A stretch of DNA of 64,000 bases from Pandoraea faecigallinarum (GCF_001029105.3 NZ_CP011807.3:2914001-2978000); one strand, 5' to 3'; positions 26,289 through 36,290 are shown, counted from the first letter of the stretch. Notes: a model not told the origin generated them from the sequence alone. Numbers and translations: made by a program.

Positions 26289-27506
26289 TCAGACCGTCAG
26301 GTGCGCCTTGAGGCTGGCTTCGATGTCGGCTCTCAGATCGCGCACGTCTTCCAGCCCCACGTAGAAGCGCACGAGCGCGCCTTTGTGCGGCCAGGGCGTG
26401 GCCGTGCGCATCGACGGTACACGATACGGCACGACCAGACTGTGCGCGCCACCCCAGCTGAACCCGATCTTGAACAGGCGCAGCGCTTCGATGAACGCGT
26501 CGACCTGTGCCTGCGTATAGCGCTCGTCGAACACGACGGAAAACAAGCCGCCCGCGCCTGTGAAATCGCGTCGAAAATTCTGATGCCCGGGGCAATCGTC
26601 GAACGCCGGGTGCAACACCGCCGCGATTTCATGGCGCGTTCCCAGCCAGGTCGCCAGCGTCATCGCCGCGCGGTCGTGCGCTTCGAATCGCAACTGCATG
26701 TTCGGGAGGCTGCGCAGCACCAGACTGCAATCGTCGGCCGATACACCCACGCCCATGCGCATGCGCGCCTGCTTCAGACGATGGTGAATGTCGTCGTCGA
26801 TGGTGACCACGCCGCCCATCAGAACGTCGCTGCCGCCCGACTGGTACTTGGTCAGCGCCTGCACCGAAATGTCGACGCCATGATCGAACGGACGGAATGC
26901 CAGGCCGGCGGAGTACGTGTTATCGATGGCGGTGAGTACACCCCGCGCTCGCGCCACCCGGGCAATGGCCGGAACGTCGGGCACTTCCATCGTGACCGAA
27001 CCCGGCGCTTCGAGCCAGATCAGCTTCGTATTGGGCTGAATCAACGCGCCGATGCCTTCACCGATCATCGGGTCGTAGTAACGCACCGTGATGCCCCACG
27101 ACTGCGCGAGCCAATCGCCATGTTCGCGATTCGGGCCATAGGCGTTATCGGGAATCAGGACATCGTCGCCGCTCTTGACGAGGCCGAAGTAGACGTTGGA
27201 GATGGCCGCGAGTCCCGAGGGGAACAGCAGGCAGTGCCTGCCGCCTTCGAGCGCGGCCAGACGGCGCATCAACTCCATCGAGGTCGGCGTCGCATGCAGC
27301 CCGTAGCGCCACTGACTGTCGTTCTTCCAGTCGAGGGCACGCATGGCCGCCAGATCGGGGAAGATCACCGTCGACGCCCGCGCCACCGGTACCGGCATTG
27401 CGGAGAAGCCGGCGGGCAATTGTGTGTCGGTGTGCAGAATATTGGTTTGCCAGTGCCAGCCGTTGGCTTCCGGCTTGTCGAGGGGCTTGCGGTTGTCTTG
27501 CGTCAT
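26289..27506 (-). CDS. metC: cystathionine beta-lyase
   Basis: A 405-residue PLP enzyme of the Cys/Met metabolism family, predicted to cleave cystathionine to homocysteine, pyruvate and ammonia. RYGLHATPTS near the N-terminus, the FPSGLAAI block, LIWLEAPGSVTMEVPD, the cofactor-stacking DNTYSAG and the cofactor Lys in ALTKYQSGGSDVLMGG are all visible. The late SWGGAHSLV block distinguishes beta-lyases from gamma-synthases. The ATG at 27506 opens the conserved N-terminus; the open frame continues upstream into bktB but only as an out-of-frame reading of that gene. It is 53 bases downstream of bktB on the same strand. Confidence 0.9.
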   Translation of the reverse strand: MTQDNRKPLDKPEANGWHWQTNILHTDTQLPAGFSAMPVPVARASTVIFPDLAAMRALDWKNDSQWRYGLHATPTSMELMRRLAALEGGRHCLLFPSGLAAISNVYFGLVKSGDDVLIPDNAYGPNREHGDWLAQSWGITVRYYDPMIGEGIGALIQPNTKLIWLEAPGSVTMEVPDVPAIARVARARGVLTAIDNTYSAGLAFRPFDHGVDISVQALTKYQSGGSDVLMGGVVTIDDDIHHRLKQARMRMGVGVSADDCSLVLRSLPNMQLRFEAHDRAAMTLATWLGTRHEIAAVLHPAFDDCPGHQNFRRDFTGAGGLFSVVFDERYTQAQVDAFIEALRLFKIGFSWGGAHSLVVPYRVPSMRTATPWPHKGALVRFYVGLEDVRDLRADIEASLKAHLTV

Positions 27507-27559
27507 CACGGCTCCGGAAAGGCTCGGGCCGGCAACACCGCCGGCCCCCGGGGAGTAAC

Positions 27560-28741
27560 TTACACGCGCTCGAACACGGCCGCAATGCCCTGACCGCCGC
27601 CGATACACATGGTCACGAGCGCGTAACGGCCCCCGATGCGCTGCAACTCGTGCAGTGCCTTGACCGTGATGAGCGCGCCCGTCGCACCGATCGGATGGCC
27701 GAGCGAAATTCCCGAGCCGTTCGGGTTCACCCTGGCGGGGTCGAAACCGAGATCGCGCGTGACGGCACAGGCCTGCGCGGCGAACGCTTCGTTGGCTTCC
27801 ACGACGTCGATGTCGCCGACCTGAAGACCTGCGCGCTCCAGCGCCTTGCGCGACGCCGGGACCGGACCGATGCCCATGTAGTTCGGATCCACGCCGGCGT
27901 GTGCGTAGCTCACCAGACGTGCGAGCGGCCTGGCCCCGCGGCGCTCGGCCTCGGCACGCTCCATCAGGACGAGCGCGGCGGCGGCGTCGTTCAGGCCCGA
28001 AGCATTGCCGGCCGTCACGGTGCCGTCTTTTTCGAACACCGGGCGCAGTTTCGCCATGTCTTCGAGACTGACTTCGGCGCGCACGTGCTCGTCGATCGTA
28101 AAGGCGGCGTCGCCCTTCTTCGTCTTCACCGTGACCGGCACGATCTGCTCGTTGAAGTAGCCTGCGGCCATCGCACGGGCGGCGCGCTGGTGCGATTCCA
28201 CGGCGAGACGATCCTGATCGTCGCGGGTAATGCCCCACTTCTTCGCGATGTTCTCGGCCGTCACCCCCATGTGGATGTTGGCGAACGGATCGTGCAACGC
28301 GCCGAGCATCATGTCGACGAGCCGCGATTCGCCCATGCGAGTGCCCCAGCGCGCGCCGGGCATCACGTACGGCGCGCGGCTCATGCTCTCGGCACCGCCC
28401 GCCAGCGCGACCTCGGTGTCGCCCAGCAGAATCGATTGTGCCGCCGAGACCACCGCTTGCAGGCCGGAGCCGCACAGACGGTTCACCGTCATGGCGGGCG
28501 CATGCTGGCTCACGCCGGCCTCGATGGAGGCCACGCGTGCCAGATACATGTCTTTGGGTTCGGTATGGATGACGTTGCCGAACACGACGTGTCCGACGTC
28601 CTCGCCGCCGACGTGCGCACGGGCCATGGCCTCACGGGCGACGATAGCGCCGAGCTGCGTCGGTGCAAAATCCTTCAGGCTGCCGCCAAAATCACCGATC
28701 GCGGTACGGACTCCACTGACGATCACGACCTCTCGTTGCAT
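27560..28741 (-). CDS. bktB: BktB-type beta-ketothiolase (acetyl-CoA acetyltransferase)
   Basis: A 393-residue thiolase. The acyl-accepting Cys90 lies in VNRLCGSGLQ, the base His in GHPIGATGA and the second Cys in CIGGGQG. Its start (EVVIVSGVRTAIGDFGGSLKD) and internal blocks are very close to Cupriavidus BktB, which condenses propionyl-CoA with acetyl-CoA and supplies 3-ketovaleryl-CoA for mixed polyhydroxyalkanoates. A second thiolase, phaA, is about 4.4 kb away in the PHA operon. The gene is immediately upstream of metC and may be co-transcribed with it, though a metabolic link is not obvious. Confidence 0.88.
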   Translation of the reverse strand: MQREVVIVSGVRTAIGDFGGSLKDFAPTQLGAIVAREAMARAHVGGEDVGHVVFGNVIHTEPKDMYLARVASIEAGVSQHAPAMTVNRLCGSGLQAVVSAAQSILLGDTEVALAGGAESMSRAPYVMPGARWGTRMGESRLVDMMLGALHDPFANIHMGVTAENIAKKWGITRDDQDRLAVESHQRAARAMAAGYFNEQIVPVTVKTKKGDAAFTIDEHVRAEVSLEDMAKLRPVFEKDGTVTAGNASGLNDAAAALVLMERAEAERRGARPLARLVSYAHAGVDPNYMGIGPVPASRKALERAGLQVGDIDVVEANEAFAAQACAVTRDLGFDPARVNPNGSGISLGHPIGATGALITVKALHELQRIGGRYALVTMCIGGGQGIAAVFERV

Positions 28742-28829
28742 GTCTCTTCTCCGGGTGGATATAGGTTTGCAACGAGTATAGCGCCCTGGGGGTTACCGCG
28801 ATGGCAGGCGCATTGGAGGGAAACTTCGG

Positions 28830-29792
28830 TCAGCTCGCCAGTTGCCGCAACACCTGCTCCGCGCGCGGCACCGGGGCGACCGCGCCGTAGCCGGTGGTCG
28901 ACAACGCCGCGCATACGTTCGCATACCGGGCTGCCGCGAACGGATCGTCGCCCAGCGCCAGACGCGCCACGAAGGCGCCGCCAAAGCAGTCGCCCGCGCC
29001 GGTCGCGTCGAGCGCCTGCACCGGATACGGCGCGACGATGCGGCGTTCCTCGGGCGTGGCGACGTAGCATCCTTCCCGTCCCAGCTTGAGCGCCACGACC
29101 TTCACCCCGTGGGAGAGCAATTCGTCCAGAATCGCATCGCGATCTTCGAGGCCGGTGACCGCCGTGACATCGTCCCAGCTCGGCAGGCACACGTCGGTCA
29201 GGCCGAACGCTTCGCGCATCGTGGCGCGCGCACGGGCGAGCGGCCACAGTTTGAGACGCAGATTGGTGTCGAACGACACCTTGCCACCCGCCGCGCGGAT
29301 CTTCGACATCGCGTCGAACGCGGCGTCGCAGGCATTCACGCTGATCGCGAGACTAATGCCCGAGAGGTGCAGGAACTGTGCACCGGCCAACGCTTCGCGC
29401 GGCAGATCCTGAGCGCGATACCGGCTGGCCGCGGAACCGGCGCGCAGGTAATCGAAGTGGTGTCCGTTCGCGTCGTGCGACACGAAATAGACGCCGGTCG
29501 GCGCCTGCGAGTCGACCCGGACGAACTGCGTGTCGACATTCTCGTCGCGCCACAGATCGAGCAGCATGCGGCCGAACAGATCGTCGCCGACCGCGCTTAC
29601 GAACCCCGTACGCACGCCCTGCCGGCTGGCCGCGATCGCGAAGTTGGAGGTGTCGCCGCCAAAGCCTTGCAGATACCGGCGGGCGTCGTCGGGCGACTGG
29701 TTGAATTCGACCATCGCCTCACCCATGGCGAGAACCTGCGGAGCCCGGGGGGCTTGCAGCGCTTGCGCAGCCTTCAAATCCGCCTGCGTCAT
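28830..29792 (-). CDS. PfkB-family sugar kinase, probably 2-keto-3-deoxygluconate kinase
   Basis: A 320-residue ribokinase-fold kinase. The N-terminal VLAMGEAMVEF and GGDTSNFAIAASR blocks bind the sugar, and LDATGAGDCFGGAF is PfkB signature 2 with the catalytic Asp. The MGEAMVEFNQ start with GGDTSN resembles 2-keto-3-deoxygluconate kinases of the Entner-Doudoroff pathway, so KdgK is the best single guess; fructokinase or another keto-sugar kinase is possible. Its ATG overlaps the rimO stop codon by one base, so translation is probably coupled to rimO. Confidence 0.8.
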   Translation of the reverse strand: MTQADLKAAQALQAPRAPQVLAMGEAMVEFNQSPDDARRYLQGFGGDTSNFAIAASRQGVRTGFVSAVGDDLFGRMLLDLWRDENVDTQFVRVDSQAPTGVYFVSHDANGHHFDYLRAGSAASRYRAQDLPREALAGAQFLHLSGISLAISVNACDAAFDAMSKIRAAGGKVSFDTNLRLKLWPLARARATMREAFGLTDVCLPSWDDVTAVTGLEDRDAILDELLSHGVKVVALKLGREGCYVATPEERRIVAPYPVQALDATGAGDCFGGAFVARLALGDDPFAAARYANVCAALSTTGYGAVAPVPRAEQVLRQLAS

Positions 29793-31159
29793 CAGACCAC
29801 CTCACCCCAAAGATCGTGACCGTCGGCACCCGTCACCTCGACGTTGACGAACTCGCCGACCTTCAAACGCCTGGCCGCCTTAGGCGTCGGCTCGATGTAC
29901 ACGAGGCCGTCGATTTCCGGTGCGTCGGCGGCCGAGCGGGCAATGCCGCCGTCCTGATTGATTTCGTCGACGATAACCTGAATCGTCTTGCCGACCTTGC
30001 GCTGCTGGCGCTCGGCCGAAATTTCCTCAGCCACTTCCATGAAACGCGCGCGGCGCGCTTCACGTACGTCGTCCGGCAGCGCGCCCGGCAATTCGTTGGC
30101 ACGCGCGCCCTCCACCGGCGAATAGGCGAAGCAGCCCACGCGGTCCAGTTCGGCTTCGCGAAGGAAATCCAGCAGGTATTCGAATTCGGCTTCCGTCTCC
30201 CCCGGGAAGCCGGCGATGAACGTGCTGCGGATTGTCAGGTCCGGGCACATCCTGCGCCACGCCTGAATGCGCTCGAGATTCTTCTCGCCCGAGGCCGGGC
30301 GCTTCATGCGCTTGAGCACGTCGGGGTGCGCGTGTTGCAGCGGCACGTCGAGGTACGGAAGGATGTGGCCTTGTGCCATCAACGGAATGATCTCGTCGAC
30401 GTGCGGGTACGGATAGACGTAGTGCAAACGCACCCACGCCCCGTACTGCCTGGCCAGTTCGCCCAGCGCCGTGACGAGTTCGGTCATGCGGGTCTTGAGC
30501 GGACGACCGGCCCAGAAGCCGGTGCGGTACTTCACGTCCACGCCGTACGCGCTGGTGTCCTGCGAGATCACCAGCAACTCCTTGACGCCCGCCTTGAACA
30601 GGTTCTCGGCTTCAAGCATCACTTCCGCGACCGGACGCGAATCGAGATCGCCACGCATCGACGGAATGATGCAGAACGTGCAGCGGTGGTTGCAACCTTC
30701 GGAAATCTTCAGATATGCGTAGTGACGCGGCGTGAGCTTGATGCCGGCCGCAGGCACGAGGTCGGTGAACGGATCGTGCGGCTTGGGCAGGTGCGTATGC
30801 ACCGCGCTCATCACTTCGCCCACGGCGTGCGGCCCGGTGACAGCCAGCACCTTCGGGTGAACGGCGCTCACGATGTCCTGACCGGCGGCATCTTTCTTCG
30901 CCCCCAGACAGCCGGTGACGATGACCTTGCCGTTTTCGGCGAGGGCTTCGCCGATGGCGTCGAGACTTTCCTGAACGGCATCGTCGATGAAGCCGCAGGT
31001 GTTGACCACGACGAGGTCGGCGCCGTCATAGGTACCGGCGATGTCATACCCTTCGGCACGGAGTTGGGTCAGGATCTGCTCGGAGTCGACCAAAGCCTTG
31101 GGGCAGCCGAGCGAAACGAAGCCGACCTTGGGGGTGCCGGCGGGCGATGGGCGGGACAT
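29792..31159 (-). CDS. rimO: RimO, ribosomal protein S12 methylthiotransferase
   Basis: A 455-residue radical SAM enzyme that adds a methylthio group to a conserved Asp of ribosomal protein S12. The N-terminal UPF0004 domain begins [16 protein letters not shown] with cluster-binding cysteines (also NTCGF and VTGCLG). The radical SAM motif CNHRCTFC is at about residue 160, followed by [15 protein letters not shown] domain closes the protein. The ATG at 31159 is chosen because it directly precedes the conserved strand; the frame runs on upstream without homology. The sugar kinase gene overlaps its stop. Confidence 0.96.
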   Translation of the reverse strand: MSRPSPAGTPKVGFVSLGCPKALVDSEQILTQLRAEGYDIAGTYDGADLVVVNTCGFIDDAVQESLDAIGEALAENGKVIVTGCLGAKKDAAGQDIVSAVHPKVLAVTGPHAVGEVMSAVHTHLPKPHDPFTDLVPAAGIKLTPRHYAYLKISEGCNHRCTFCIIPSMRGDLDSRPVAEVMLEAENLFKAGVKELLVISQDTSAYGVDVKYRTGFWAGRPLKTRMTELVTALGELARQYGAWVRLHYVYPYPHVDEIIPLMAQGHILPYLDVPLQHAHPDVLKRMKRPASGEKNLERIQAWRRMCPDLTIRSTFIAGFPGETEAEFEYLLDFLREAELDRVGCFAYSPVEGARANELPGALPDDVREARRARFMEVAEEISAERQQRKVGKTIQVIVDEINQDGGIARSAADAPEIDGLVYIEPTPKAARRLKVGEFVNVEVTGADGHDLWGEVV

Positions 31160-31394
31160 GGGGCGAAATCCTGATCTAGTCAATACGTGTAACGATCGGC
31201 CGGCAAGGTGTCGCGACGGCACACAGGCCCCGTGACCCAATTGGCCACAAGACTTTGTATTACGTCACCCTCCGGCGAGTAACCGCGCATTTTACCCTGA
31301 TCGCCTTCGGTTCGTTCCAACAATTGCGCCGGACTGCGCGGCGTGCGCCCCATGGCACACCGCAGCGTCCTGGATGGCTGCCGGATCGGCCCGC

Positions 31395-31982
31395 TCAGGG
31401 CTTCTTGTTCGGGTCGCGGCCCGGGGCGCCGGGTGCTCCCGGCCCACCGGGGAACGGGAACGTGCTGAACATGTTCTTCGCCTGGCTCTGCATCTGCTCC
31501 TGCATCTGCACGAACAGGTTCTTCGACTGCTCGATGTAGTTGGTCATCATGCCCTGCATCATCGGCGCCTGCATGTTCATGAATTGCGCCCAGACGTCCG
31601 GGTTGAAGGCGGCGCCCTCATAGATGCCCTTGGACTGATCGGCCAGCTTGTTCTGAATCTCGATGAAGGTCTGGATGTTCTTCTCGAGGTACGTGCCCAT
31701 CATCCCTTGCAGCGCGTGGCCGTAGAAGCGGATGATCTGGGCGAGCATGGCGCTCGAGAACATCGGCACACCGCCGGTCTCTTCTTCCAGAATGATTTGC
31801 AGCAGAATGCTGCGGGTCAGGTCCTCGCCCGTCTTGGCGTCGACGACCTTGAACTCCTCGGTCTCGAGCACCAGTTGCTTCACATCGGCAAGGGTGATGT
31901 ACGTACTGGTCTGGGTATCGTACAGACGCCGGTTCGGATACTTTTTGATCAGGCGTTCGTCAGTCTTCTTGCTCGCGGTCAT
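31395..31982 (-). CDS. phaR: PhaR, polyhydroxyalkanoate synthesis repressor
   Basis: A 195-residue regulator. The N-terminal PHB/PHA accumulation DNA-binding domain (residues 8-70) has the family signature LIKKYPNRRLYDTQTSTYITL. The middle is an amphipathic Met/Gln-rich helix (MQAPMMQGMMTNYIEQSKNLF) that fits binding to granule surfaces. The tail is Gly/Pro-rich, with a GAPGAPG repeat. In known systems PhaR represses phasin genes and its own gene until PHA granules titrate it. It lies last in the PHA cluster, with its own promoter and a candidate operator at 32051-32080. Confidence 0.95.
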   Translation of the reverse strand: MTASKKTDERLIKKYPNRRLYDTQTSTYITLADVKQLVLETEEFKVVDAKTGEDLTRSILLQIILEEETGGVPMFSSAMLAQIIRFYGHALQGMMGTYLEKNIQTFIEIQNKLADQSKGIYEGAAFNPDVWAQFMNMQAPMMQGMMTNYIEQSKNLFVQMQEQMQSQAKNMFSTFPFPGGPGAPGAPGRDPNKKP

Positions 31983-32050
31983 GCGGTGGGTTTCCTGCGT
32001 TTTTTGAAGGACTACCCCGACCGGCGGTCGGGGTTAATCACATATTATCG

Positions 32051-32080
32051 ATTCTAGGGCGTTTGCTGCTATGCGGCAAA
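32051..32080 (-). promoter_or_regulatory. phaR promoter with overlapping inverted repeat
   Basis: On the minus strand a TTGCCG -35 box (32074-32079) and a TAGAAT -10 box (32051-32056) are 17 bases apart, about 70 bases before phaR. The -35 box lies inside TTTGCCGC-ATA-GCAGCAAA (32062-32080), an inverted repeat with one mismatch in eight. Its position would let a bound protein block polymerase, so PhaR autorepression is a natural inference. A further CCCCGACC hairpin (about 32015-32035) lies in the leader. Confidence 0.55.
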
Positions 32081-32145
32081 GCCCTAACCCGCAACGGAGC
32101 GCCGTGCTTCGCATGGGCCCGCACCGGCACCCGCCCCGTCACCGC

Positions 32146-32886
32146 TTAGCCCATATGCAGGCCGCCGTTGAGCGAGAAGTCGGCACCTGTGGCGAAACCG
32201 GAGTCGTCCGACGCCAGCCATGCCACGATCGAGCCGATTTCGCCCGGCTCGCCCAGACGCTTGACCGGAATCGTCGCCACGATCTTGTCGAGCACGTCCT
32301 GACGGATCGAGCGAACCATGTCCGTGCCGATGTAGCCCGGCGACACGGTATTGACCGTCACGCCCTTGGTCGCCACTTCCTGCGCCAGCGACATCGTGAA
32401 GCCGTGAATGCCGGCCTTCGCCGTTGCGTAGTTGGTCTGGCCGAACTGGCCCTTCTGACCGTTGACCGACGAAATGTTGATGATGCGGCCGAAACCCCGC
32501 TCGCACATGCCCTCGATCACCTGCTTCGTGACATTGAAAAGGCTGGTGAGGTTGGTGTCGATGACGGCATCCCAGTCCTCGCGGGTCATCTTGCGGAAAA
32601 CGACGTCGCGCGTGATACCGGCGTTATTCACCAGCACGTCGATTTCGCCGACCTCGGCCTTGACCTTGTCGAACGCCGCCTTGGTCGAATCCCAGTCGCC
32701 GACGTTGCCTTCCGATGCGATGAAATCGAAACCCAACGCCTTCTGGTCTTCCAGCCACTTCACGCGGCGTGGCGAATTCGGACCGCAGCCCGCCACCACC
32801 TTGAAGCCGTCTTTGTACAGCCGCTGGCAAATGGACGTACCGATACCGCCCATTCCGCCTGTCACATATGCAATGCGTTGAGTCAT
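32146..32886 (-). CDS. phaB: PhaB, NADPH-dependent acetoacetyl-CoA reductase
   Basis: A 246-residue short-chain dehydrogenase, exactly the usual PhaB length, which makes (R)-3-hydroxybutyryl-CoA for polyester synthesis. The cofactor motif is TGGMGGIG near residue 9, followed by NNAG, Ser140 in INISSVNG and the catalytic Tyr153-x-x-x-Lys157 pair. The ATG at 32886 is chosen over an in-frame start nine codons upstream because it begins at the canonical N-terminus and has a GGGGGAAG site nearby. It is the third gene of the phaC-phaA-phaB set, with a 185-base gap after phaA. Confidence 0.96.
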   Translation of the reverse strand: MTQRIAYVTGGMGGIGTSICQRLYKDGFKVVAGCGPNSPRRVKWLEDQKALGFDFIASEGNVGDWDSTKAAFDKVKAEVGEIDVLVNNAGITRDVVFRKMTREDWDAVIDTNLTSLFNVTKQVIEGMCERGFGRIINISSVNGQKGQFGQTNYATAKAGIHGFTMSLAQEVATKGVTVNTVSPGYIGTDMVRSIRQDVLDKIVATIPVKRLGEPGEIGSIVAWLASDDSGFATGADFSLNGGLHMG

Positions 32887-33071
32887 GGAACGCTTCCCCC
32901 AAAATAACGGCAAACTTGCCGCCTGTTGCGACTGCCAATTGACCGACGCGCAGGCCGCGCGTTCCCGCGCGAGCCTTTCGTCTCCTGACTACTTCAGCGT
33001 GAGCCCGTGCGCGTTGCACCCACGGGCGACACCGATTCTTCTGCGGTTCTGATGACCAACGCGAACGGGCG

Positions 33072-34253
33072 TCAGACGCGCTCGACCGCCAGCGCCACAC
33101 CCATGCCGCCACCGATACACAGCGACGCCAGACCGCGACGGGCGTCGCGACGTGCCATTTCATGCAGCAGCGTGACGAGAATACGGCAGCCCGATGCACC
33201 GATCGGGTGACCGATGGCGATAGCGCCGCCGTTCACGTTGATCTTCGACGTATCCCAGCCCATTTGCTTGTTCACGGCGAGCGCCTGTGCCGCGAACGCT
33301 TCGTTGATTTCCATCAGGTCGAGATCGCTCGCCTTCCAGCCCGCGCGCGACAGGCAACGCTGCGAGGCCGGCACCGGGCCAATGCCCATGACCGACGGAT
33401 CGACACCGGCATTTGCGTACGACACGATGCGCGCAAGCGGCGTGAGGCCCAACTGCTCCGCACGCTTGGCCGACATCACGACCACGGCAGCGGCCCCGTC
33501 GTTGATGCCCGCCGCGTTGGCCGCCGTCACGGTGCCATCCTTCGAGAAGGCCGGCTTGAGGCCCGCCAGCGATTCGGCCGTCACGCCATGACGCACGAAT
33601 TCGTCGGTCTTGAAGACGACCGGGTCGCCCTTGCGCTGCGGGATCGAGACCGGCACGATTTCATCGTCGAAACGGCCGGCCTTTTGCGCTGCTTCGGCCT
33701 TGTTCTGCGACGCTGCAGCAAAGGCGTCCTGCATTTCGCGAGTAATGCCAAACTCCTTGGCGACGTTCTCGGCCGTGATCCCCATGTGGTACTGGTTATA
33801 GACGTCCCACAGACCATCGACGATCATCGTGTCGATGAGCTTGGCGTCGCCCATGCGGAAGCCGTCACGCGAGCCCGGCAGCACGTGCGGCGCGGCGCTC
33901 ATGTTCTCCTGACCACCCGCCACGACGATGTCGGCATCGCCCGCGGTAATCGCATTGGCGGCGAGCATCACGGCCTTCAGGCCAGAGCCGCACACCTTGT
34001 TGATCGTCATGGCGGGCACCATCGCCGGCAGGCCGGCCTTGATCGATGCCTGACGTGCCACGTTCTGTCCCGAACCGGCGGTCAGCACCTGCCCCATGAT
34101 GACCTCGCTGACGTCCTCGCCCTTGAGCCTGGCACGCTTGAGCACTTCGTCGATGACGATCGCGCCCAGATCCGGCGCCGCCACCTTGGCCAGCGAGCCG
34201 CCAAATTTACCGACTGCCGTACGGGCAGCCGACACAATCACGATATCCGTCAT
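33072..34253 (-). CDS. phaA: PhaA, acetyl-CoA C-acetyltransferase
   Basis: A 393-residue biosynthetic thiolase that condenses two acetyl-CoA molecules into acetoacetyl-CoA, the first step of PHB synthesis. Active-site Cys88 is in [10 protein letters not shown], the His in GHPIGASGC and the second Cys in CIGGGMG. The N-terminus ([19 protein letters not shown]) is the standard PhaA opening. It follows phaC by 62 bases and precedes phaB, matching the phaCAB order of Cupriavidus and Burkholderia. Confidence 0.96.
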   Translation of the reverse strand: MTDIVIVSAARTAVGKFGGSLAKVAAPDLGAIVIDEVLKRARLKGEDVSEVIMGQVLTAGSGQNVARQASIKAGLPAMVPAMTINKVCGSGLKAVMLAANAITAGDADIVVAGGQENMSAAPHVLPGSRDGFRMGDAKLIDTMIVDGLWDVYNQYHMGITAENVAKEFGITREMQDAFAAASQNKAEAAQKAGRFDDEIVPVSIPQRKGDPVVFKTDEFVRHGVTAESLAGLKPAFSKDGTVTAANAAGINDGAAAVVVMSAKRAEQLGLTPLARIVSYANAGVDPSVMGIGPVPASQRCLSRAGWKASDLDLMEINEAFAAQALAVNKQMGWDTSKINVNGGAIAIGHPIGASGCRILVTLLHEMARRDARRGLASLCIGGGMGVALAVERV

Positions 34254-34315
34254 GTCTCATTCCTCTTTTTTCAATGGGTTCGAACCAGGGGGATGCCCGT
34301 CGCCGCACGTTACGC

Positions 34316-36166
34316 TCAGGCTTTCGCCTTCACATAGCGGCCGGGCGCCGGTTCAATGGGGGCATAAGCAACATTACCATACGCCTTTTGCGCTTTAACG
34401 CGTTTTCCGGCGTAGCGCGCGAGCCATTCGCTCCAATCGGTCCACCAACTGCCCGGATGCTCGGTGGCACCGGCCAGCCAATCGTTCGCGTCTACGCCGA
34501 CGTCATCGTTACGCCAATAGCTGCGCTTTTTCTTTGCGGGCGGGTTGACCACCCCCGCGATATGGCCCGACGCGCCCAGCACGAAGCGACGCTCGCCGCC
34601 CAGCAACGGCAGCGAACGAAACGCCGACGTCCACGGCACGATGTGGTCTTCGTGCGAACCGAACACGTAAGCGGGCGCGTCGATGGCTCCGAGGTCCACA
34701 GGCACGCCGCAGGTCTGGATCGCCCCGGGCTGCTTCAGTTCGTTCTGCAAATAGAGATGGCGCAGATACCAGCAGAACATGGGGCCGGGCAAATTGGTCC
34801 CGTCACCGTTCCAGTACAGCAGGTCGAAGGGTTGCGGGGCATTGCCCTTCAGATAGCTGTCGACCACATAGTTCCAGACCAGATCGTTCGGGCGCAGAAA
34901 CGAGAACGTGTTGGCCAGTTCCACGCCGCGCATCAGGCCCGGCGGCTGACCGAGGCCGCCGCCGATCGTCTGTTCGCGGAATTGCACGTGCGGCTCGTCG
35001 ACAAAGACGTCGAGCACGCCGGTATCCGAGAAGTCGAGCAGCGTTGTGAGCAACGTCACGCTCGCGACCGGCGATTTTCGGCCCGTTTGCCCCCTGGCGG
35101 CAAGCACGGCCAATGCCGCGGCGAGCAACGTGCCGCCGACGCAAAAACCGAGCACGTTGATCTGCGACTGGCCACTGATGTCGCGCACTACGTCGATAGC
35201 GGTCACCGGCCCTTCGCCCACATAGTCGTCCCACGTCTTATGCGCGAGCGTCATGTCCGGATTGCGCCACGAGACGACGAACACGGTGTGGCCCTGCTCC
35301 ACGGCATAGCGGATCAGCGAATTCTCGGGCTGAAGATCGAGGATGTAGTACTTGTTGATGCACGGCGGCACGACCAGCAACGGACGCTGATGCACCGTCG
35401 GCGTGAGCGCCTTGTACTGGATGAGCTGGATCAGGTCGTTCTCGAAGACGACGGCGCCTTCGGTCGTCGCGACGTTGCGCCCCACTTCGAAGGCGGCCTC
35501 GTCGGTCTGCGACACCTTGCCCTTGCCCATGTCGACGAGCAGATGCTGCATGCCCGCGAGCAGGCTGTCGCCATGCGTCTGCACGAGACGCTGCTGCACG
35601 TCCGGATTGGTGGCGATGAAGTTGGCGGGCGAACTTGCCGCGACCCATTGCTCGACGGCGAAACGAATGCGTTCACGTGTCTTCGCATCGGCGTCGACCA
35701 GTTCGGCCATGCGCATCAGAAAACGGCCATTGAGCAGATAGAGCGCCGCGGGCAGCGCGTAGAACGGATTGCGCCAGCCTTCCCCGGCAAAGCGCCGGTC
35801 GCCCAGCTCCGGGGCCGTGTCGAGACCGGGCTGATGGAAACGGGCGACGAGTTCGGAAAATTCTCGGGCGTAATCGGACTGAAGCTCGTTCAGCCGTGCC
35901 GGATCGACATGCAGCGACGTCGGGTGCGGCAGTGCACCGGCCTTGCCGAAGCGCTCGAAAAGCGCTGCGAACGAGTTCGTGGCAGGCGCCGCACCACCGG
36001 CAGCAAGGGATGAAGGGCCGGCAGCCCCCGGCAAAGCGCCGAACATCTGTTGGGCGGCCTTGAACCACTGCGACATGTCCTGAGCGGAGAGCGAAGCGGA
36101 GGGAAACTGCTGGGCAAACGAGGCGGCAAACGAGGCCGGATCGAAGTTGGCACTGGCGCGATTCAT
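34316..36166 (-). CDS. phaC: PhaC, class I polyhydroxyalkanoate synthase
   Basis: A 616-residue granule-bound polyester synthase that polymerises (R)-3-hydroxyacyl-CoA. The alpha/beta-hydrolase nucleophile Cys342 lies in the lipase-like box GFCVGG. A PPCINKYYILDL block at about 267-278 and SWRNPD at 299-304 are class I/II signatures, and the catalytic His lies in a GSHEDHIVPW-type block with ASGHIAGV near the C-terminus. The first 90 residues are Ala/Ser-rich and variable, as usual. It is the first gene of the PHA operon and has a promoter at 36262-36290. Confidence 0.96.
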   Translation of the reverse strand: MNRASANFDPASFAASFAQQFPSASLSAQDMSQWFKAAQQMFGALPGAAGPSSLAAGGAAPATNSFAALFERFGKAGALPHPTSLHVDPARLNELQSDYAREFSELVARFHQPGLDTAPELGDRRFAGEGWRNPFYALPAALYLLNGRFLMRMAELVDADAKTRERIRFAVEQWVAASSPANFIATNPDVQQRLVQTHGDSLLAGMQHLLVDMGKGKVSQTDEAAFEVGRNVATTEGAVVFENDLIQLIQYKALTPTVHQRPLLVVPPCINKYYILDLQPENSLIRYAVEQGHTVFVVSWRNPDMTLAHKTWDDYVGEGPVTAIDVVRDISGQSQINVLGFCVGGTLLAAALAVLAARGQTGRKSPVASVTLLTTLLDFSDTGVLDVFVDEPHVQFREQTIGGGLGQPPGLMRGVELANTFSFLRPNDLVWNYVVDSYLKGNAPQPFDLLYWNGDGTNLPGPMFCWYLRHLYLQNELKQPGAIQTCGVPVDLGAIDAPAYVFGSHEDHIVPWTSAFRSLPLLGGERRFVLGASGHIAGVVNPPAKKKRSYWRNDDVGVDANDWLAGATEHPGSWWTDWSEWLARYAGKRVKAQKAYGNVAYAPIEPAPGRYVKAKA

Positions 36167-36261
36167 GGTAGCCTGAGTGTCACATCCGTTGCGTTCGGGG
36201 CCGGCGCCCGGAACGCGGCGGCATGCTTCGCTTCATGAGCGACGCGCCCCGCCTGTGAAGC

Positions 36262-36290
36262 ATTCTTGCGTGCGCGCGCAGGCGTGTCAA
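36262..36290 (-). promoter_or_regulatory. sigma-70 promoter of phaC
   Basis: Read on the minus strand, a perfect TTGACA (36285-36290) and an AAGAAT -10 box (36262-36267) are separated by 17 bases, about 95 bases upstream of the phaC start. It would drive phaC-phaA-phaB. The TTTGC element just beyond the -35 box resembles half of the inverted repeat at the phaR promoter. Confidence 0.6.

Noticed and set aside
26289..28475. A 728-residue open frame that would fuse a long N-terminal extension to cystathionine beta-lyase
   Set aside because: The upstream part is the bktB gene read in another frame and has the low-complexity look of a shadow frame. The ATG at 27506 begins the conserved protein.
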